From: Rebecca billardiae RCC1528
Lineage: Eukaryota > Haptophyta
Reading direction: 5' to 3'
Length of the DNA: 64,000 nucleotides
Assembly: GCA_965240325.2 (NCBI GenBank)
Contig: OZ251237.1
Location: 1,302,001-1,366,000, forward strand
Shown: positions 37,901-48,405 of the stretch, piece after piece
Numbering within the stretch: the first letter of the stretch is position 1
How the letters are laid out: each line of letters starts with the position of its first letter
Notes under the pieces: generated by a model
Told to the model about the DNA's origin: nothing
Databases searched by the model: none
The model's input: the letters and a program-made list of their open reading frames with translations, nothing else
Translations under genes and position numbers: made by a program

Positions 37901-40211
37901 TCGAAGGGCACGCGACGTGCTGCGAGCTGCGCCACGCCGGGCGCGGGCACTGCGACAAGGAGAGCCTGGTGCGCCCGATCCTCGGGCTGTACGGCGAGCT
38001 GTTCATTGCTCACCTCGAGCAGCAGGCTGAGGCGGCGGCGGGCGGCGCGGCCGAGGGGAGCTCCGCAGAGGACTCGGATCACGGCGCGCGATCCAACCGC
38101 CGCGCGAGCGAGATCGCGCCCCTGGCCGAGGAGGTCAGGCGGTTGGCGGCGGGCGCGAGCAAGCGCGACTCTCTGAAAGAGCAGGGCAAGCGCGCGAGCG
38201 GGGGCGGCGGCGGCGCGAGCGCCGGCGGCCTCCGCCCCGCGGCCGAGGCGGCGGCGGCGGGCGGCGCAGCCGACGCAGCAGAGGCACACGGCAGCAACTC
38301 GACGCGCGCGCTCGCGCGCAGCTGCGGCCTCGGCACGCTCCGCCCGTCGTTCTCGTCGCCCGTCTCGCCGTCGGCGCCGCCGCGGCCCGCGGCCGAGGGC
38401 GAGGGCGCGCCGGACCCAAATGCCGGCACAGCCAGCGACGCGGGCGCACTGGACAGCGCGCTGGCGCAGCACGCGGAGGAGGAGGAGGAGGAGGAGGAGG
38501 CGGAGGAGGCGGAGGCGGCGGCGGGAGGAGGCCTCGCTGCCATCAGCCCGGTGGCCGAGGAAGAGCAGCGCGCAGAACCGCCGCCACCACCGCAGCAGCA
38601 GCACGAGGGCCGTGCCAAGTTCTCCGGCGCGCCGTTGGCTGCGGCGGCGACGCTGGCAGCGGCGAGTGCACACCGTCGGCGCGCGCCCAAGTCTCCACGC
38701 GCGAGATCGCTCGATGTCGCCCTCGGCTCCGTCGGCGACGAGTGCGGCGGGCGAGAGTCGCCGACGCCGTGCAGCCGGTGTGACACATCGGCGTGCGCCT
38801 CCGCCCTCGCCTCCGCCCTCCACTCGCACGGCAGCAGCGAGCGCAGCTCAGGGTGCAGCACGCCCTCGTGCGTCGCGAGAAGCCACGACCCTGCGCTCGC
38901 GCCGCCGCCCGCCAACTCGCCGGCCGCCTCGTCGCGAGGCTACCCGGCGCGCGCGGCGATGTCGCGGCAGGGCTCGACACCGATCGCCGCCTCGCCGCTC
39001 CGCGGCTCGCGCTCGAGCTCGCTGTCGTGCGCAGCCGGCTCGGTCGATGCGCAGGGGCTGCGCAGCCGCGTGGACGGCAGCGGCCGCCTCGAGAGCAACG
39101 GGCGCTCGGTCACGCTCTCGAGCTTCCGCTCAGCGCGGACGGCGGAGCGCACGCGCAGGACCAACATGCGCGAGATGCGCCGACGGCTGGTGCGCGCGCG
39201 GCTCGTGCGCGCCGCCTCCCGCGCGTCGTCTCTCTCTCTCTCTCGCGCGCGCGCGCCGCGCGGCCACGCTCACGCGCTCCTCGCGCCCGCCCGCCCCCGC
39301 CGACGGCGCGTGTGCAGCTGGAGAGCAACGAGCAGGAGCGCGCGCGGATGTTTCCGCGAAGCTTCTCCTTCGTCCAGACGGACGGCACCGCGACCGAGCG
39401 CGACCTCTTTGGCGACCTGCTCGCCGAGATGGAGAAGCTCTGCCTGCGCGTGCACCTCGAGTGCCTCGAGGAGGCGGCGGCGGCGAGCGCGGCGGAGGCG
39501 GCGGAGGCGGCGGCTGCCGAGCAGGCGGCCGCGGCGGCGGCGCGCGCGGACACTGCGGAGGGGGCCAACGCCGCCGCGCCGCCCGCGCCGCCCGTGCGGG
39601 CGGATTCGGATTCGGACTCGGACTCGGACTCGGAGGCGGAGGCGGCGGAGGAAGCGACCACACACCTGCTGCTGCCCACGGAGAGGATGACGTCGCCAGG
39701 CCTGAGCTTGAGGGCCCCGCGGAGCCCCGTGCTCCCCACCGCGCCCGCACCCTCGCCCGCTGCCCTTCGGAGGCACGACCCCGACCAGATGGCTCGCCGC
39801 CACTCGCTGCAGCGCGCCAACACGTCGCCCACGACGGGCGCCCAGGTCGAGCGGCTGCTGAGGATGTCCGTGCACCCGCACGACATCGGGCAGCGCCGGC
39901 CGGTCCTCAGCCCGTCGAAGCACACGCCCCCCGGCGCTCGCAGCAAGATGCGCATCCTGCGGGGGGCGCGCGCGTCCGTCGCAGCCTTCACGAGCTGCAA
40001 GTCAACAGTGACCGCGACGGAGGTTGAGACGATGCGCCAGCGCCTCGGCGCGCTCCGCTCTCCCGATGTGCCGTCGCCGCCCGCCTGGCACGGACGGAGT
40101 CGGACGGCCACAGACGGGGAGACGTCCGACGGGCGGCCGGCCACGGATGGAGTCGGACGGCTCCCGCCCCGCTGGAAGCCGAACAAGAATACAGCGGCGC
40201 GCACGCCTTGA
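34200..40211 (+). CDS. Receptor-like protein: IPT/TIG, PnrA/BMP solute-binding ectodomain, TM, intracellular SHQWLG domain (3 exons)
   Basis: Exons 34200..37121, 37486..39189 and 39318..40211 give about 1839 residues. Both introns are phase 0 (364 bp GTGGGC...GCGCAG; 128 bp GTGCGC...GTGCAG). The start at 34200 gives a signal peptide (GLRVVIGALIISHAVLASLS). An IPT/TIG-like fold follows (VLPARLPLHGGVVLTVLGNG). Next is a bacterial basic-membrane-protein/PnrA-like binding domain: AGAVGDLGWSDNWNRARMAL, YDLVVATAYAYHAGAEAAL, YLAGVLAGAHM, LNVNAFALGCRSANPACEVR, VVAHHTDTLAAL and ISATMNWAPALELFARRIL. A TM helix (SVCALGLVCLGAFVLL) leads to a cytosolic domain, joined across intron 1 as IFLSHQ-WLGYEEPDPDG, then VLVWCDYCCVPQAHPTLQALA and SYASRLWCRAEQ. 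The rest is low-complexity with an acidic run and a predicted coiled coil. PnrA-type domains bind nucleosides or related solutes, so nucleoside sensing is a reasonable inference. The role of the SHQWLG domain is unknown to me. Confidence 0.82.
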
Positions 40212-41093
40212 ACAACTGCGCTTAAGGCTTGATGACGATGACGACGGTGATGATTCGCAGGCGGCTGACTACGCGATGCCTGATCGATTGTTTATTTGGC
40301 GCCGTCCGACGGCTCTGCATGTCCGCACAGTTCAGTGATTCGCGGTTCAGAGTAGGGCCGTGAGGCGTGACCTCACGCCGGCGGACCGCGCGGACCGCCG
40401 CGCGGCCCGGCCACCGGCACCGGCGCGGGCCGGAGTGCCGCGGCACCGGGCCGCGCCTGGGCTCAGGTCATAAGACAGGTGCGGTGGCTGGCACATGACG
40501 AATGTGATTATGATCGACTATATGAGTCTCGCGCTGGATCACTATTAACTATTTCACTCCCTGGTGGGCGGCCACTGGCCAGGCCCGCGGCCGCGCTCGG
40601 CGCACGAGACCGGTCCGTCACAAGTCCGGGCCCGCACCGGACCGCGGCGCCCGGCCTGTCAGAGAGAGGGAGGAGCCCGAGCGACCGACGACGACCGTCG
40701 ACCAGTTCTATGATTGAACGACACAGGTAGGACGGCGCAGGTCTCCTGATTCGTCATCGGCGGCGCAGTGCCCGATCGTCGACAAGACGTCGGCGTGTTC
40801 AAGGGTGACTGGGTGTGAGAGCCGCCTGCACAGCGATGAATGGCGACCGTTTGTAAAATCGTCACTGGAGTACCCCCATAATGTATGTATGCGGGTATTC
40901 ACCAGATTGGGGCGCGACAGATCTCAGTCATCTGACTGCGGACTTGTTTACCCAGCTGACCCGCATATTCCGATATCCGAGGCCGTGGACCAATCGGCAG
41001 TCTCGGGCCTATTTACAGCTTGGTTGGGTACTTGGGTTGGGCGGCGTCTTCGGCGCCTCGTCCCCGGCCGATCGAACGGCCGCCGTCGTCGAG
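40212..41093. other. Intergenic region with dispersed repeat
   Basis: Holds a copy of dispersed repeat C (40706-40796). The frame of the next gene is open back to 40881, but the sequence before 41094 does not look like a leader. Nothing else recognised. Confidence 0.5.
40706..40796 (+). repeat. Dispersed repeat C, copy 1
   Basis: About 90 bp matching 62904-62996 in the same orientation with several substitutions and short gaps. Shared cores are GGTCTCCTGATTCGTC and CAGTGCCCGATCGTCGACA. Confidence 0.8.
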
Positions 41094-44000
41094 ATGCTGC
41101 CGGCGGTCCGCGCGGCGGCGGCGCGCGCGTCGGCGCCGGTTCTCGGCGCGCTCCCCGTCGTGGGCGTGTGCGCAGCTCGCGTGCTCCCGCTGGCTCTCCG
41201 CGGCCGCGCCTTCTCGAGCTCGAGCGGCTCGGCGCCGCGCGCGCTTGTCCTGAACGCCGGCTCCTCATCGATCAAGTACGGCCTCTTCACCATCGACGCG
41301 GGCGCGAGCGGCGGCGCGACGGCGGTGTGCTCGGGGCTGGTGGAGAAGATCGGCCTGCAGGGCGGCCTCATCACGCACAAGACGGCCGACGGCGCCAAGA
41401 CCACGATGCAGGGCGACCTCGTCGACCACTCGAGCGCGCTCACCAAGGTGGTCGAGATCCTCACGGGCGCCGGCGGGCCGATCGCGGACGTGAAGGAGAT
41501 CGGCGTGGTGGGGCACCGCGTGGTGCACGGCGGGATGACGCTCACCGCGCCCGCTGTCCTCGACGACAAGGTCGAGGCGGAGATCGAGCGCTGCGTCCCG
41601 CTCGCGCCGCTGCACAACCCGGCGAACCTGAACGCGATCCGCGTCGCGCGCTCCATCTTCCCGGCGCCGCACGTGGCGATCTTCGACACGGCGTTCCACG
41701 CGGACATGCCGCCCGAGTCGTACACGTACGCGCTGCCGCGCGAGCTCAAGGAGCACCACGGCGTGCGCCGCTACGGCTTCCACGGCACGTCGTACATCTA
41801 CGTGCTCGGCAAGGCGGCCGAGCAGCTCGGCGTGCCCAAGGAGTCGCTCAACGCGATCATCTGCCACCTGGGCAACGGCGCGAGCATGGCGGTGGTGAAG
41901 AACGGCAAGTGCCTGGACACGACGATGGGGCTCACGCCGCTCGAGGGCCTCGTGATGGGCACGCGCGCGGGCGACGTCGACGGCGGCGTCCTCTCGTTCA
42001 TGGCGGGCCACCTCGGCTGGGACGCGCACAAGATTGACACGGTGCTCAACAAGCAGTCCGGGCTGCTCGGGCTGTGCGGCACGTCGGACTTCCGCTCGGT
42101 GCTGGCCGCGTGCGAGGCGGGCGACGAGCACGCCATGCTCGCCAAGCAGGTCTTCGTGCAGCGCATCCGCAAGTACGTCGGCGCGTACATGGTCAAGCTG
42201 GGCGGGCAGGTCGACGCGCTCGTCTTCACCGGCGGGATTGGCGAGAACTCGGCCGAGCTGCGCGCCGAGGTGTGCGACGGGCTCGCCTCGTTCGGCATCG
42301 CGCTGGACGCGTCGAAGAACGCGCGCGCGCTGCCCGAGGTGCAGACGAGCTACGCGAGCGTGCGCGCGCTCGTGATCCCGACCAACGAGGAGCTCAGCAT
42401 CGCGCTCCAGTCGGCGGAGGCGGTGAGCTTGGTCGAGCCGGCGCGCGCCAAGGGCGGCGCGCGCGGCGCGGCCGACGGCGGCGCGGACGCGCAGAAGAAG
42501 CACAAGATCGTGCGGCGCGCGTCGTTCGACCCGTCGCTGGTGAAGCGGCCCGGACCGACGGCGCCGTCGAGCCCGCGGCAGGACGACCTCGCGCTGCAGG
42601 CCGCGGCCGACGCGGCGCAGGCGCAGATGGCCGACTCGCCCGCCGTCGAGCCGCTCGGGCATGCGCTGTTTGTGGAGGCGGAGGGCGCGTCCGGCCTGCT
42701 CGAGGCGGCGCTCCTCGCGTCGGTGCGGCCGCGCGTGACGAAGCTCGGGTACTTCCAGCTGCTCTCGTACGGCCACGGCCACGACCGCAAGCTCGAGTAC
42801 CTCCGCTCGATCGACAAGCTCGGCCTCGCCGCCGATCCGGCGGACGCGATGGTCGGGATGACGTTTGACGAGGCGATGCACTTGTACGCGTCCTCGGACG
42901 GCCGCTCCGACGAGATCTTCGACAAGATCATCGACAAGTTCGAGGCGTACGCGAAGGGGCGCGACTTCGTGATGGTCTCGGGCGCGCGCGTCCCCGCGCG
43001 CTCCACCTCCGTCGGCGACGCGCCCGGCTCCTTCGCCTTCTACTCCTCGCTCGCGAGCGCGCTCGACATCCCTGTGCTCGTCGTGCAGGACGCGGCGCAG
43101 GGGCGGCCGGCGACGACCAACCTCTCGCGCACCGCGCTCGACGGGGAGCCGGTGGAGACGGAGCGGCTGATGGCGCACCTCACCGCGATCAAGGCGGGGT
43201 GCGAGGCCGCCTCCGTCCGCCTCGCCGGCGCGATCATGACCGGCGTGCCCACCGCCAACTACCCGAGCGTCGCGGCGGAGCTGCGCGGCGCGATGGCGGA
43301 GCACGGCATCTTCCCGGTCGCGCTGCTGCCGCTGGAGGCGCGCGTGAACCAGATCACGATGTCCGACGTCGCCGCGGCGCTGGACGCGAAGGTGCTGTAC
43401 GGCGAGCGGAACCTGGACTCGCAGGTCGTGCGCAACGTCGAGGTCGGCACGAAGCAGGTGCCGCAGCTCCTCGGCGCGCTGCAGGAGAAGCCGGGCTCGC
43501 TGACGATCACGTCGGCGACGCGCTCCGAGGTGCTCATGTCGATGCTGCTCGCGACCCAGTCGCGCAACGTGCCGCTGCACCCGGGGATCCTGCTCACCGG
43601 CGCGAAGGAGCTGCCGGAGGTGGTGTCGCAGGTGCTCTCCGGGCTCGACGTCGTGGGCAAGCCCGTGCTGCTCACCGAGAAGACCGCGTACCAGTCGGCG
43701 ATCGCGCTGGACAAGCTGCTGAGCGCAGCGCACGCGCTCGCCAACACGCCGTCGCTCACCAGCCACCGCTCCGCCGCCAAGCTCGAGGCCGCCGAGTCGC
43801 TGCTCGAGATCCACATGGACAAGAAGTTCGAGGCGGCGATGGTGCAGGACAACCCGGCGCCGGACGTCACGCCCATCATCTTCAAGCACACCATGTTCTC
43901 CGCCGCGCGCGTCAACAGGCAGCACATCGTGCTGCCTGAGGGGAACGACGTGCGCGTGCTCACCGCCGCGGGCGAGCTGCTCTCGCGCGGCCTCTGCGAG

Positions 44001-44915
44001 ATCACGCTGCTCGGCAACGAGGACCAGGTGCTCTCGCTCGCGGAGAAGGCGCACGTCGACCTGAGCCGCGCGGCCATCATCAACCCGAAGCGCGCGCTGC
44101 TCGACGAGCCCACCGAGTGGGCCGAGGCGTTGGTTCAGGGCATGCACGACGCGCGCAAGGCCAAGGGCATGACGGAGCCCGAGGCGCGCTCGTTGCTCAT
44201 GCACGACGAGGCCTACTTTGGCACGATGATGATGATGAACGGGCTCGCGGACGGGATGGTGAGCGGCGCGTGCCACTCGACGGCGAACACGATGCGCCCC
44301 GCGCTGCAGCTCATCAAGATGGCCCAGGGCTACTCGATGGTCTCCTCCGTCTTCTTCATGCTGCTGCGCGACCGAGTGTTCGTGTACGGCGACTGCGCCA
44401 TCAACGTCGACCCGAGCGCAGAGGAGCTCGCCGAGATCGCGCTCGCGAGCGCGGGCACCGCGCGCGCGTTCGGCATCACGCCGCGCATCGCGATGCTCAG
44501 CTACGCCACCGGCGACTCGAACCAGGGGCCGATGATCGACAAGGTGCGCAAGGCGACCGAGCTCGCGCGCGAGCGCGCGCCGGCCGAGCTGATCGAGGGG
44601 CCGATCCAGTTTGACGCGGCGGTCGACCCGGCGGTCGCCGCGGTCAAGTTCAAGGGGCAGGACTCGCCCGTCGCGGGGAAGGCGACGGTGTGCATCTTCC
44701 CCGACCTGAACGCGGGCAACAACGCGTACAAGGCCGTGCAGCAGGCGTCCAAGGCGAGCGCGGTCGGCCCGATCATGCAGGGCCTGCGCCTGCCGGTGAA
44801 CGACCTCTCCCGCGGCTGCACCGTCGACGACATCGTCAACACCGTCGTCTGCACCGCGCTGCAGTCGATCGCCGCGAAGGAGGCGGCCGCGCGCGGCGGC
44901 GGCGGCAGCAAATGA
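41094..44915 (+). CDS. Bifunctional acetate kinase - phosphate acetyltransferase fusion, probably mitochondrial
   Basis: A 1273-residue single-exon protein. The ATG at 41094 opens an Arg/Ala leader ending LALRGRAFSSSSGS, typical of mitochondrial import. Acetate kinase spans about residues 50-450: LVLNAGSSSIKYGLF, VGHRVVHGG, FDTAFHADMPPESYTYALP, RRYGFHGTSYIYV, CHLGNGASMAVVKNGKCLDT, LVFTGGIGENSAELR. A basic linker of about 70 residues follows. Phosphotransacetylase takes the rest: a P-loop-like N domain (LFVEAEGASGLLEAALL), a DRTGG-type middle, and the PTA catalytic domain from HIVLPEGNDVRVLTAAGELL, through GLADGMVSGACHSTANTMRP, to FPDLNAGNNAYKAVQQ. The pair converts acetyl-CoA, Pi and ADP to acetate, CoA and ATP through acetyl phosphate, or the reverse. 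Fusion could channel the labile acetyl phosphate. Catalytic Arg, His and Glu motifs look intact in both halves. Confidence 0.95.
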   Translation: MLPAVRAAAARASAPVLGALPVVGVCAARVLPLALRGRAFSSSSGSAPRALVLNAGSSSIKYGLFTIDAGASGGATAVCSGLVEKIGLQGGLITHKTADGAKTTMQGDLVDHSSALTKVVEILTGAGGPIADVKEIGVVGHRVVHGGMTLTAPAVLDDKVEAEIERCVPLAPLHNPANLNAIRVARSIFPAPHVAIFDTAFHADMPPESYTYALPRELKEHHGVRRYGFHGTSYIYVLGKAAEQLGVPKESLNAIICHLGNGASMAVVKNGKCLDTTMGLTPLEGLVMGTRAGDVDGGVLSFMAGHLGWDAHKIDTVLNKQSGLLGLCGTSDFRSVLAACEAGDEHAMLAKQVFVQRIRKYVGAYMVKLGGQVDALVFTGGIGENSAELRAEVCDGLASFGIALDASKNARALPEVQTSYASVRALVIPTNEELSIALQSAEAVSLVEPARAKGGARGAADGGADAQKKHKIVRRASFDPSLVKRPGPTAPSSPRQDDLALQAAADAAQAQMADSPAVEPLGHALFVEAEGASGLLEAALLASVRPRVTKLGYFQLLSYGHGHDRKLEYLRSIDKLGLAADPADAMVGMTFDEAMHLYASSDGRSDEIFDKIIDKFEAYAKGRDFVMVSGARVPARSTSVGDAPGSFAFYSSLASALDIPVLVVQDAAQGRPATTNLSRTALDGEPVETERLMAHLTAIKAGCEAASVRLAGAIMTGVPTANYPSVAAELRGAMAEHGIFPVALLPLEARVNQITMSDVAAALDAKVLYGERNLDSQVVRNVEVGTKQVPQLLGALQEKPGSLTITSATRSEVLMSMLLATQSRNVPLHPGILLTGAKELPEVVSQVLSGLDVVGKPVLLTEKTAYQSAIALDKLLSAAHALANTPSLTSHRSAAKLEAAESLLEIHMDKKFEAAMVQDNPAPDVTPIIFKHTMFSAARVNRQHIVLPEGNDVRVLTAAGELLSRGLCEITLLGNEDQVLSLAEKAHVDLSRAAIINPKRALLDEPTEWAEALVQGMHDARKAKGMTEPEARSLLMHDEAYFGTMMMMNGLADGMVSGACHSTANTMRPALQLIKMAQGYSMVSSVFFMLLRDRVFVYGDCAINVDPSAEELAEIALASAGTARAFGITPRIAMLSYATGDSNQGPMIDKVRKATELARERAPAELIEGPIQFDAAVDPAVAAVKFKGQDSPVAGKATVCIFPDLNAGNNAYKAVQQASKASAVGPIMQGLRLPVNDLSRGCTVDDIVNTVVCTALQSIAAKEAAARGGGGSK

Positions 44916-45156
44916 GCGCTCGCCGAGTGCGGGCGCGCGCCGTGATTGATTGCTGTCGTGGCACGTGGCTCGCTCGGGGACGGGTGCCGCGGGTGGTTGG
45001 CCCGCGGGGGAAGCCATACATTTACCATGTACGTACTGTCGTAGTAGAAGTACTGTACCGATACTGTTTCAAGCTGCTGCTACATACTTTACTTGATGTC
45101 GTGCGCAGTGGCACCGGCGAGACTGCGCCGAGTGAGAGGACTCGAATAAACTCTAG

Positions 45157-46623
45157 ATGGCCGCGAGCGAGACCACGTCGGACGGTCATGCATCTGTGAT
45201 CACCGCCATACTAGCCGTCATCGCGGCCGCGGCACTCATGACCATCGTGCGCCGCAGACACATGCGCGCGCTTTCCGAGTGGGCCTTGCCGCTCATCGGA
45301 CAGACCCCCGAGTTCATACGCGATTCTCTCGCTTTCGTGTGCCGCATGCACCGCGCGCACGGCGAGGGATTCACCACGAGCATCCTACTCAATCGGATGA
45401 GCGTATTCTCCTCCGAGACGGCGCACCGTGCACTGCTCAAGCATGACAACAAGAGTCTCTGCGTCGACTGGCCGCCCGTCTGGCAGCGGCTGCTCGGCCG
45501 CCGCTCTCTCACGGTGGTCTCGCCCGACGAGAACCAGCGGCAGCGCAAGGCCATTGCGAGCGCCTTCGGCCCGCGAGTGCTGGCGGACTCCCTCCCCGCG
45601 CTCCTGGCGATCACCGAAGAGACCCTCGACACGTGGGCGACCCGGCACGCCGCCCCCTTCGAGCTGCTGCCGGCAGCCAAGCGATGGGCCTTTGACGTGG
45701 CGACGACTTTCCTTTTCGGCACGCGCTACGCCTCAGCAGACGCCGCGCGCGTGATGGGCCTGTTCCACACGTGGCTCGACGCCTTCGGCGCGCTGCTCCC
45801 GCTCGACCTCCCGTTCACCGCTGTCGGCCGCGGCATGCGCGCCCGTGCCGCGCTCATCGAGCACTTTGGCGCGCGCCTTGACGCCGCGCGCCGCGCGCCC
45901 GCCTCGCTGCCCGCCTCCTGCGCACTCGCCAAGCTGCTGGCGGCGCGTGACGAGGGCGGCGCGCCGCTCGACGACGAGACCCTCAAGGACGCGATGCTCG
46001 CGCTCCTCTTCGCCGGCCACGACACAACCAGCCACGTGATCTGCACCCTCGTACACACGCTCGCGCTGGCGCCTGCCGGCCCTCCAACACTCGAGCGGCT
46101 GCGCGCCGAGCTCGACGCTGCCTGGGACGGCAGCGCGCCCTCTCTCTCGCCGGAGCTGCTCGCGCGGCTGCCCGTGCTCGACGCGACCATCAGCGAGACC
46201 CTCCGCCTGGAGCCGCCCGTCACGCACGCCTTCCGCTTGGTCACGGCCGACGTCGACATCGGCGGCGCTCGGCTTGTGGCGGGCGAGCGGGTCGCGTTCA
46301 GCCTGATAGGCAAGCAGCGAGGTGGAGCCGGCATCGGCTCCGAGGCGCTTGACGAGCCTGAGTCGTGGCGCATCGACCGGTTCCTGGGGGACGAGCCGCT
46401 GGACAAGGCGCACCCGCTCGCCGTCACCCCCTTTGGCATCGGCCCACGCATGTGCCTCGGGTACCAGCTGGCTCGGCTGGAGCTCCGCGTGCTGCTCGCG
46501 CTGCTGGCGCGTGGGTACGAGTGGGAAGTGCGGAGCTCGACACGGCTCACCTTCCCCTTTTGGGGCCACAGCCCACTTGTGTGCTTGCGCCGCCGGCAGC
46601 CCGCGGCCTTGGCCACGACGTGA
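45157..46623 (+). CDS. Cytochrome P450, CYP26/CYP120-like
   Basis: A 488-residue, single-exon P450 with an N-terminal anchor (ITAILAVIAAAALMTIV). The segment WALPLIGQTPEFIRD matches the LP-x-xG-x-T-x-EF start of the CYP26/CYP120/CYP707 clan. The I-helix is LLFAGHDTTSHVICT, the K-helix ExxR is SETLRLEPPV, and the heme loop is FGIGPRMCLGYQLARLELRV with the axial Cys. Clan members oxidise retinoids, steroids or abscisic acid. The substrate here is unknown. It follows the ACK-PTA gene on the same strand after 241 bp, with no evident functional link. GC is slightly lower than in that gene. Confidence 0.92.
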   Translation: MAASETTSDGHASVITAILAVIAAAALMTIVRRRHMRALSEWALPLIGQTPEFIRDSLAFVCRMHRAHGEGFTTSILLNRMSVFSSETAHRALLKHDNKSLCVDWPPVWQRLLGRRSLTVVSPDENQRQRKAIASAFGPRVLADSLPALLAITEETLDTWATRHAAPFELLPAAKRWAFDVATTFLFGTRYASADAARVMGLFHTWLDAFGALLPLDLPFTAVGRGMRARAALIEHFGARLDAARRAPASLPASCALAKLLAARDEGGAPLDDETLKDAMLALLFAGHDTTSHVICTLVHTLALAPAGPPTLERLRAELDAAWDGSAPSLSPELLARLPVLDATISETLRLEPPVTHAFRLVTADVDIGGARLVAGERVAFSLIGKQRGGAGIGSEALDEPESWRIDRFLGDEPLDKAHPLAVTPFGIGPRMCLGYQLARLELRVLLALLARGYEWEVRSSTRLTFPFWGHSPLVCLRRRQPAALATT

Positions 46624-47596
46624 GAAGACTCTGATACGACATAGCGCCATCGTCATGCTGCTGCTATATGATTAAGTGCAGCGCTGCGGGCTTAGTTAGT
46701 GCCGCATTGCGTTAATCTGAGGTGGGCCGAAACGAGTGTTTGGCAGACGTCGAGAAAAAAACATGGCCGCCCCTGATTGGCTGATGCTTTAACACCCTTC
46801 AATAGCGCTCGAGAGTGCAAGATTCCCGTAATAGGGAGGTCCGCAGGGACTCTTCAATCTTCCCATCGTCGCGGTTCGAGGACCAGCTCCAGCTCCGCCT
46901 TCCGACCGAGGGGAGGTGAAGCTGGCGCCCTGGCCTTTCCGTCGAACACCTGCTCGCTACTACAGCTCGGGCTGCGGTCCGAACACGGCGTGGCAGAATG
47001 GCGCCAAGCAGTAAGGTGATGGACGCGGCCGGGCGTTGACCGTTGCCCAAGACCGGCGGGTGCTGCGCGGTAAATTGCTCGTGCGCGGGGCCGGTCAGTT
47101 GGAGTCCGCGCTCCGCAGCGCGGAGCACGTGAAGCGAACAGAGTGTCCGCAGCCACAGATGCGGTGGTCAGCTCATGCAGGTTCGTGATAAACCAGTTCT
47201 CGCGCGACCATCAACACCGCCACGCCCTGCCCCTGATCATCTCGTCGCTCGAGAACCCGCGCGCGCGGGAAATGGATGGGTCGGGCACGGCGGGCATCGA
47301 GTCCTACCTCTTCTTGCAGTGCTCCCTGCAGCCGCAGTCACTGCTCGACAGCATGGGTGGTGCAGTCAGGTCGGGAGCACCGTCAGAGCCCACTGCCTTG
47401 CCAAGGCTGGTGTACTTTGACCGAAGCCACTTCTGCGCGGAGGCGGCTGGTGAGTGGTGACGCCATCATTGCCAAGCGCGCCGGCCGCGAGTCACATTCA
47501 ACACCGACGACGAGGCGAGGCGCGGAAGAAGCTGCGGTGGCTGCTGCTGTACAGGTCTGGGGTGGCCAAGACTAGGGCGATAACGGCCATCCCACG

Positions 47597-47707
47597 GTGC
47601 TGCCCGGTGAGAACGTGCTCCGATGATCATAGTGTCTGTGCGCCGCGGCCGGGCACCCGGCCGCGGCACTATTCGATCGTGCAGTGCTGCCCGGTGAGAA
47701 CGTGCTC
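47597..47707 (+). repeat. Direct repeat, 24-bp exact core twice
   Basis: The same 24 bases occur at 47597-47620 and 47684-47707, containing CTGCCCGGTGAGAACGTG. Both are followed by similar ATCATA and TCTGTGCGCCG sequence, so the unit is an 87-bp tandem duplication. Confidence 0.75.
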
Positions 47708-48047
47708 TGATAATCATAATAGCAGTCTGCGTCTGTGCGCCGCCGGGCACCGCCACTTTTCCCGTGCAGTGTCGAGCTAGTGGTTTTCAGATCCGTGCGC
47801 CCACGTAGTGCGCTGGCGTCGGGCTCCGCGCGACGGCCGCGGCTGAGGCACCCATAAAGTAAGCTGTAGCGGGCTCATCCGATTCGATCCTCACTCAGAG
47901 TCGTTTCAATCACCATGCATGCCGTAGTCGTATAGTCGTGTATATTCCTGACAGGCTCATCAGCGCCTGCGGCCCTACGGTTGTGAATAGTAGTACAGTG
48001 TAACAGTACTGGGGCAGGGCACCCGGCGCGGAGTGACTCGGCGCACT

Positions 48048-48140
48048 GTGCCGTGACCGGCGGCAGCCCGCGGCGTCACGGCGTGCCTCACCCGGCGCGC
48101 GTGCCGACCGGCGGCGGCCCGCGGCGTCACGGCGTGCCTC
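48048..48140 (+). repeat. Tandem duplication of about 50 bp
   Basis: 48048-48089 and 48101-48140 share CCCGCGGCGTCACGGCGTGC and flanks, with a 2-bp gap and one substitution. Confidence 0.75.
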
Positions 48141-48357
48141 GCATGGCATCAGATTCAGACAGCAGCAGACTACATACGGTGACTCTGCTGCAGTGTAAGG
48201 CGGTTCTCCGCCACGCTGATCGAGTGATCGAGCACTTGCTTGCTTCCCGGCGAGCGGCGCGGGCGGCGGCGACGGGATCATAGTCACATCACAGTGTCTA
48301 GTGTCAGCAGCTATACTGACGATTACTATCGTCTCGTCATACTGTAGTACGCAGCTT

Positions 48358-48405
48358 GTCAGTCAACGCCTGCTGGCGGCTCGTCAGTCGACGCCTGCTG
48401 GCGGC
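48358..48405 (+). repeat. 25-bp tandem repeat, two copies
   Basis: 48358-48380 and 48383-48405 differ at one base and share ACGCCTGCTGGCGGC. Confidence 0.75.

Noticed and set aside
41265-45017. A 1250-codon reverse frame
   Set aside because: Arg/His/Leu-rich antisense shadow of the ACK-PTA gene, with no motif of its own.
47143-47460. Forward frame with fairly natural residues (LPLIISSLENP, LVYFDRSHFCAEAAG) ending by a GTGAGT
   Set aside because: It starts with GTG, not ATG, matches no family I know, and has no supporting neighbour exons. It could be an exon remnant, but I cannot support a gene.
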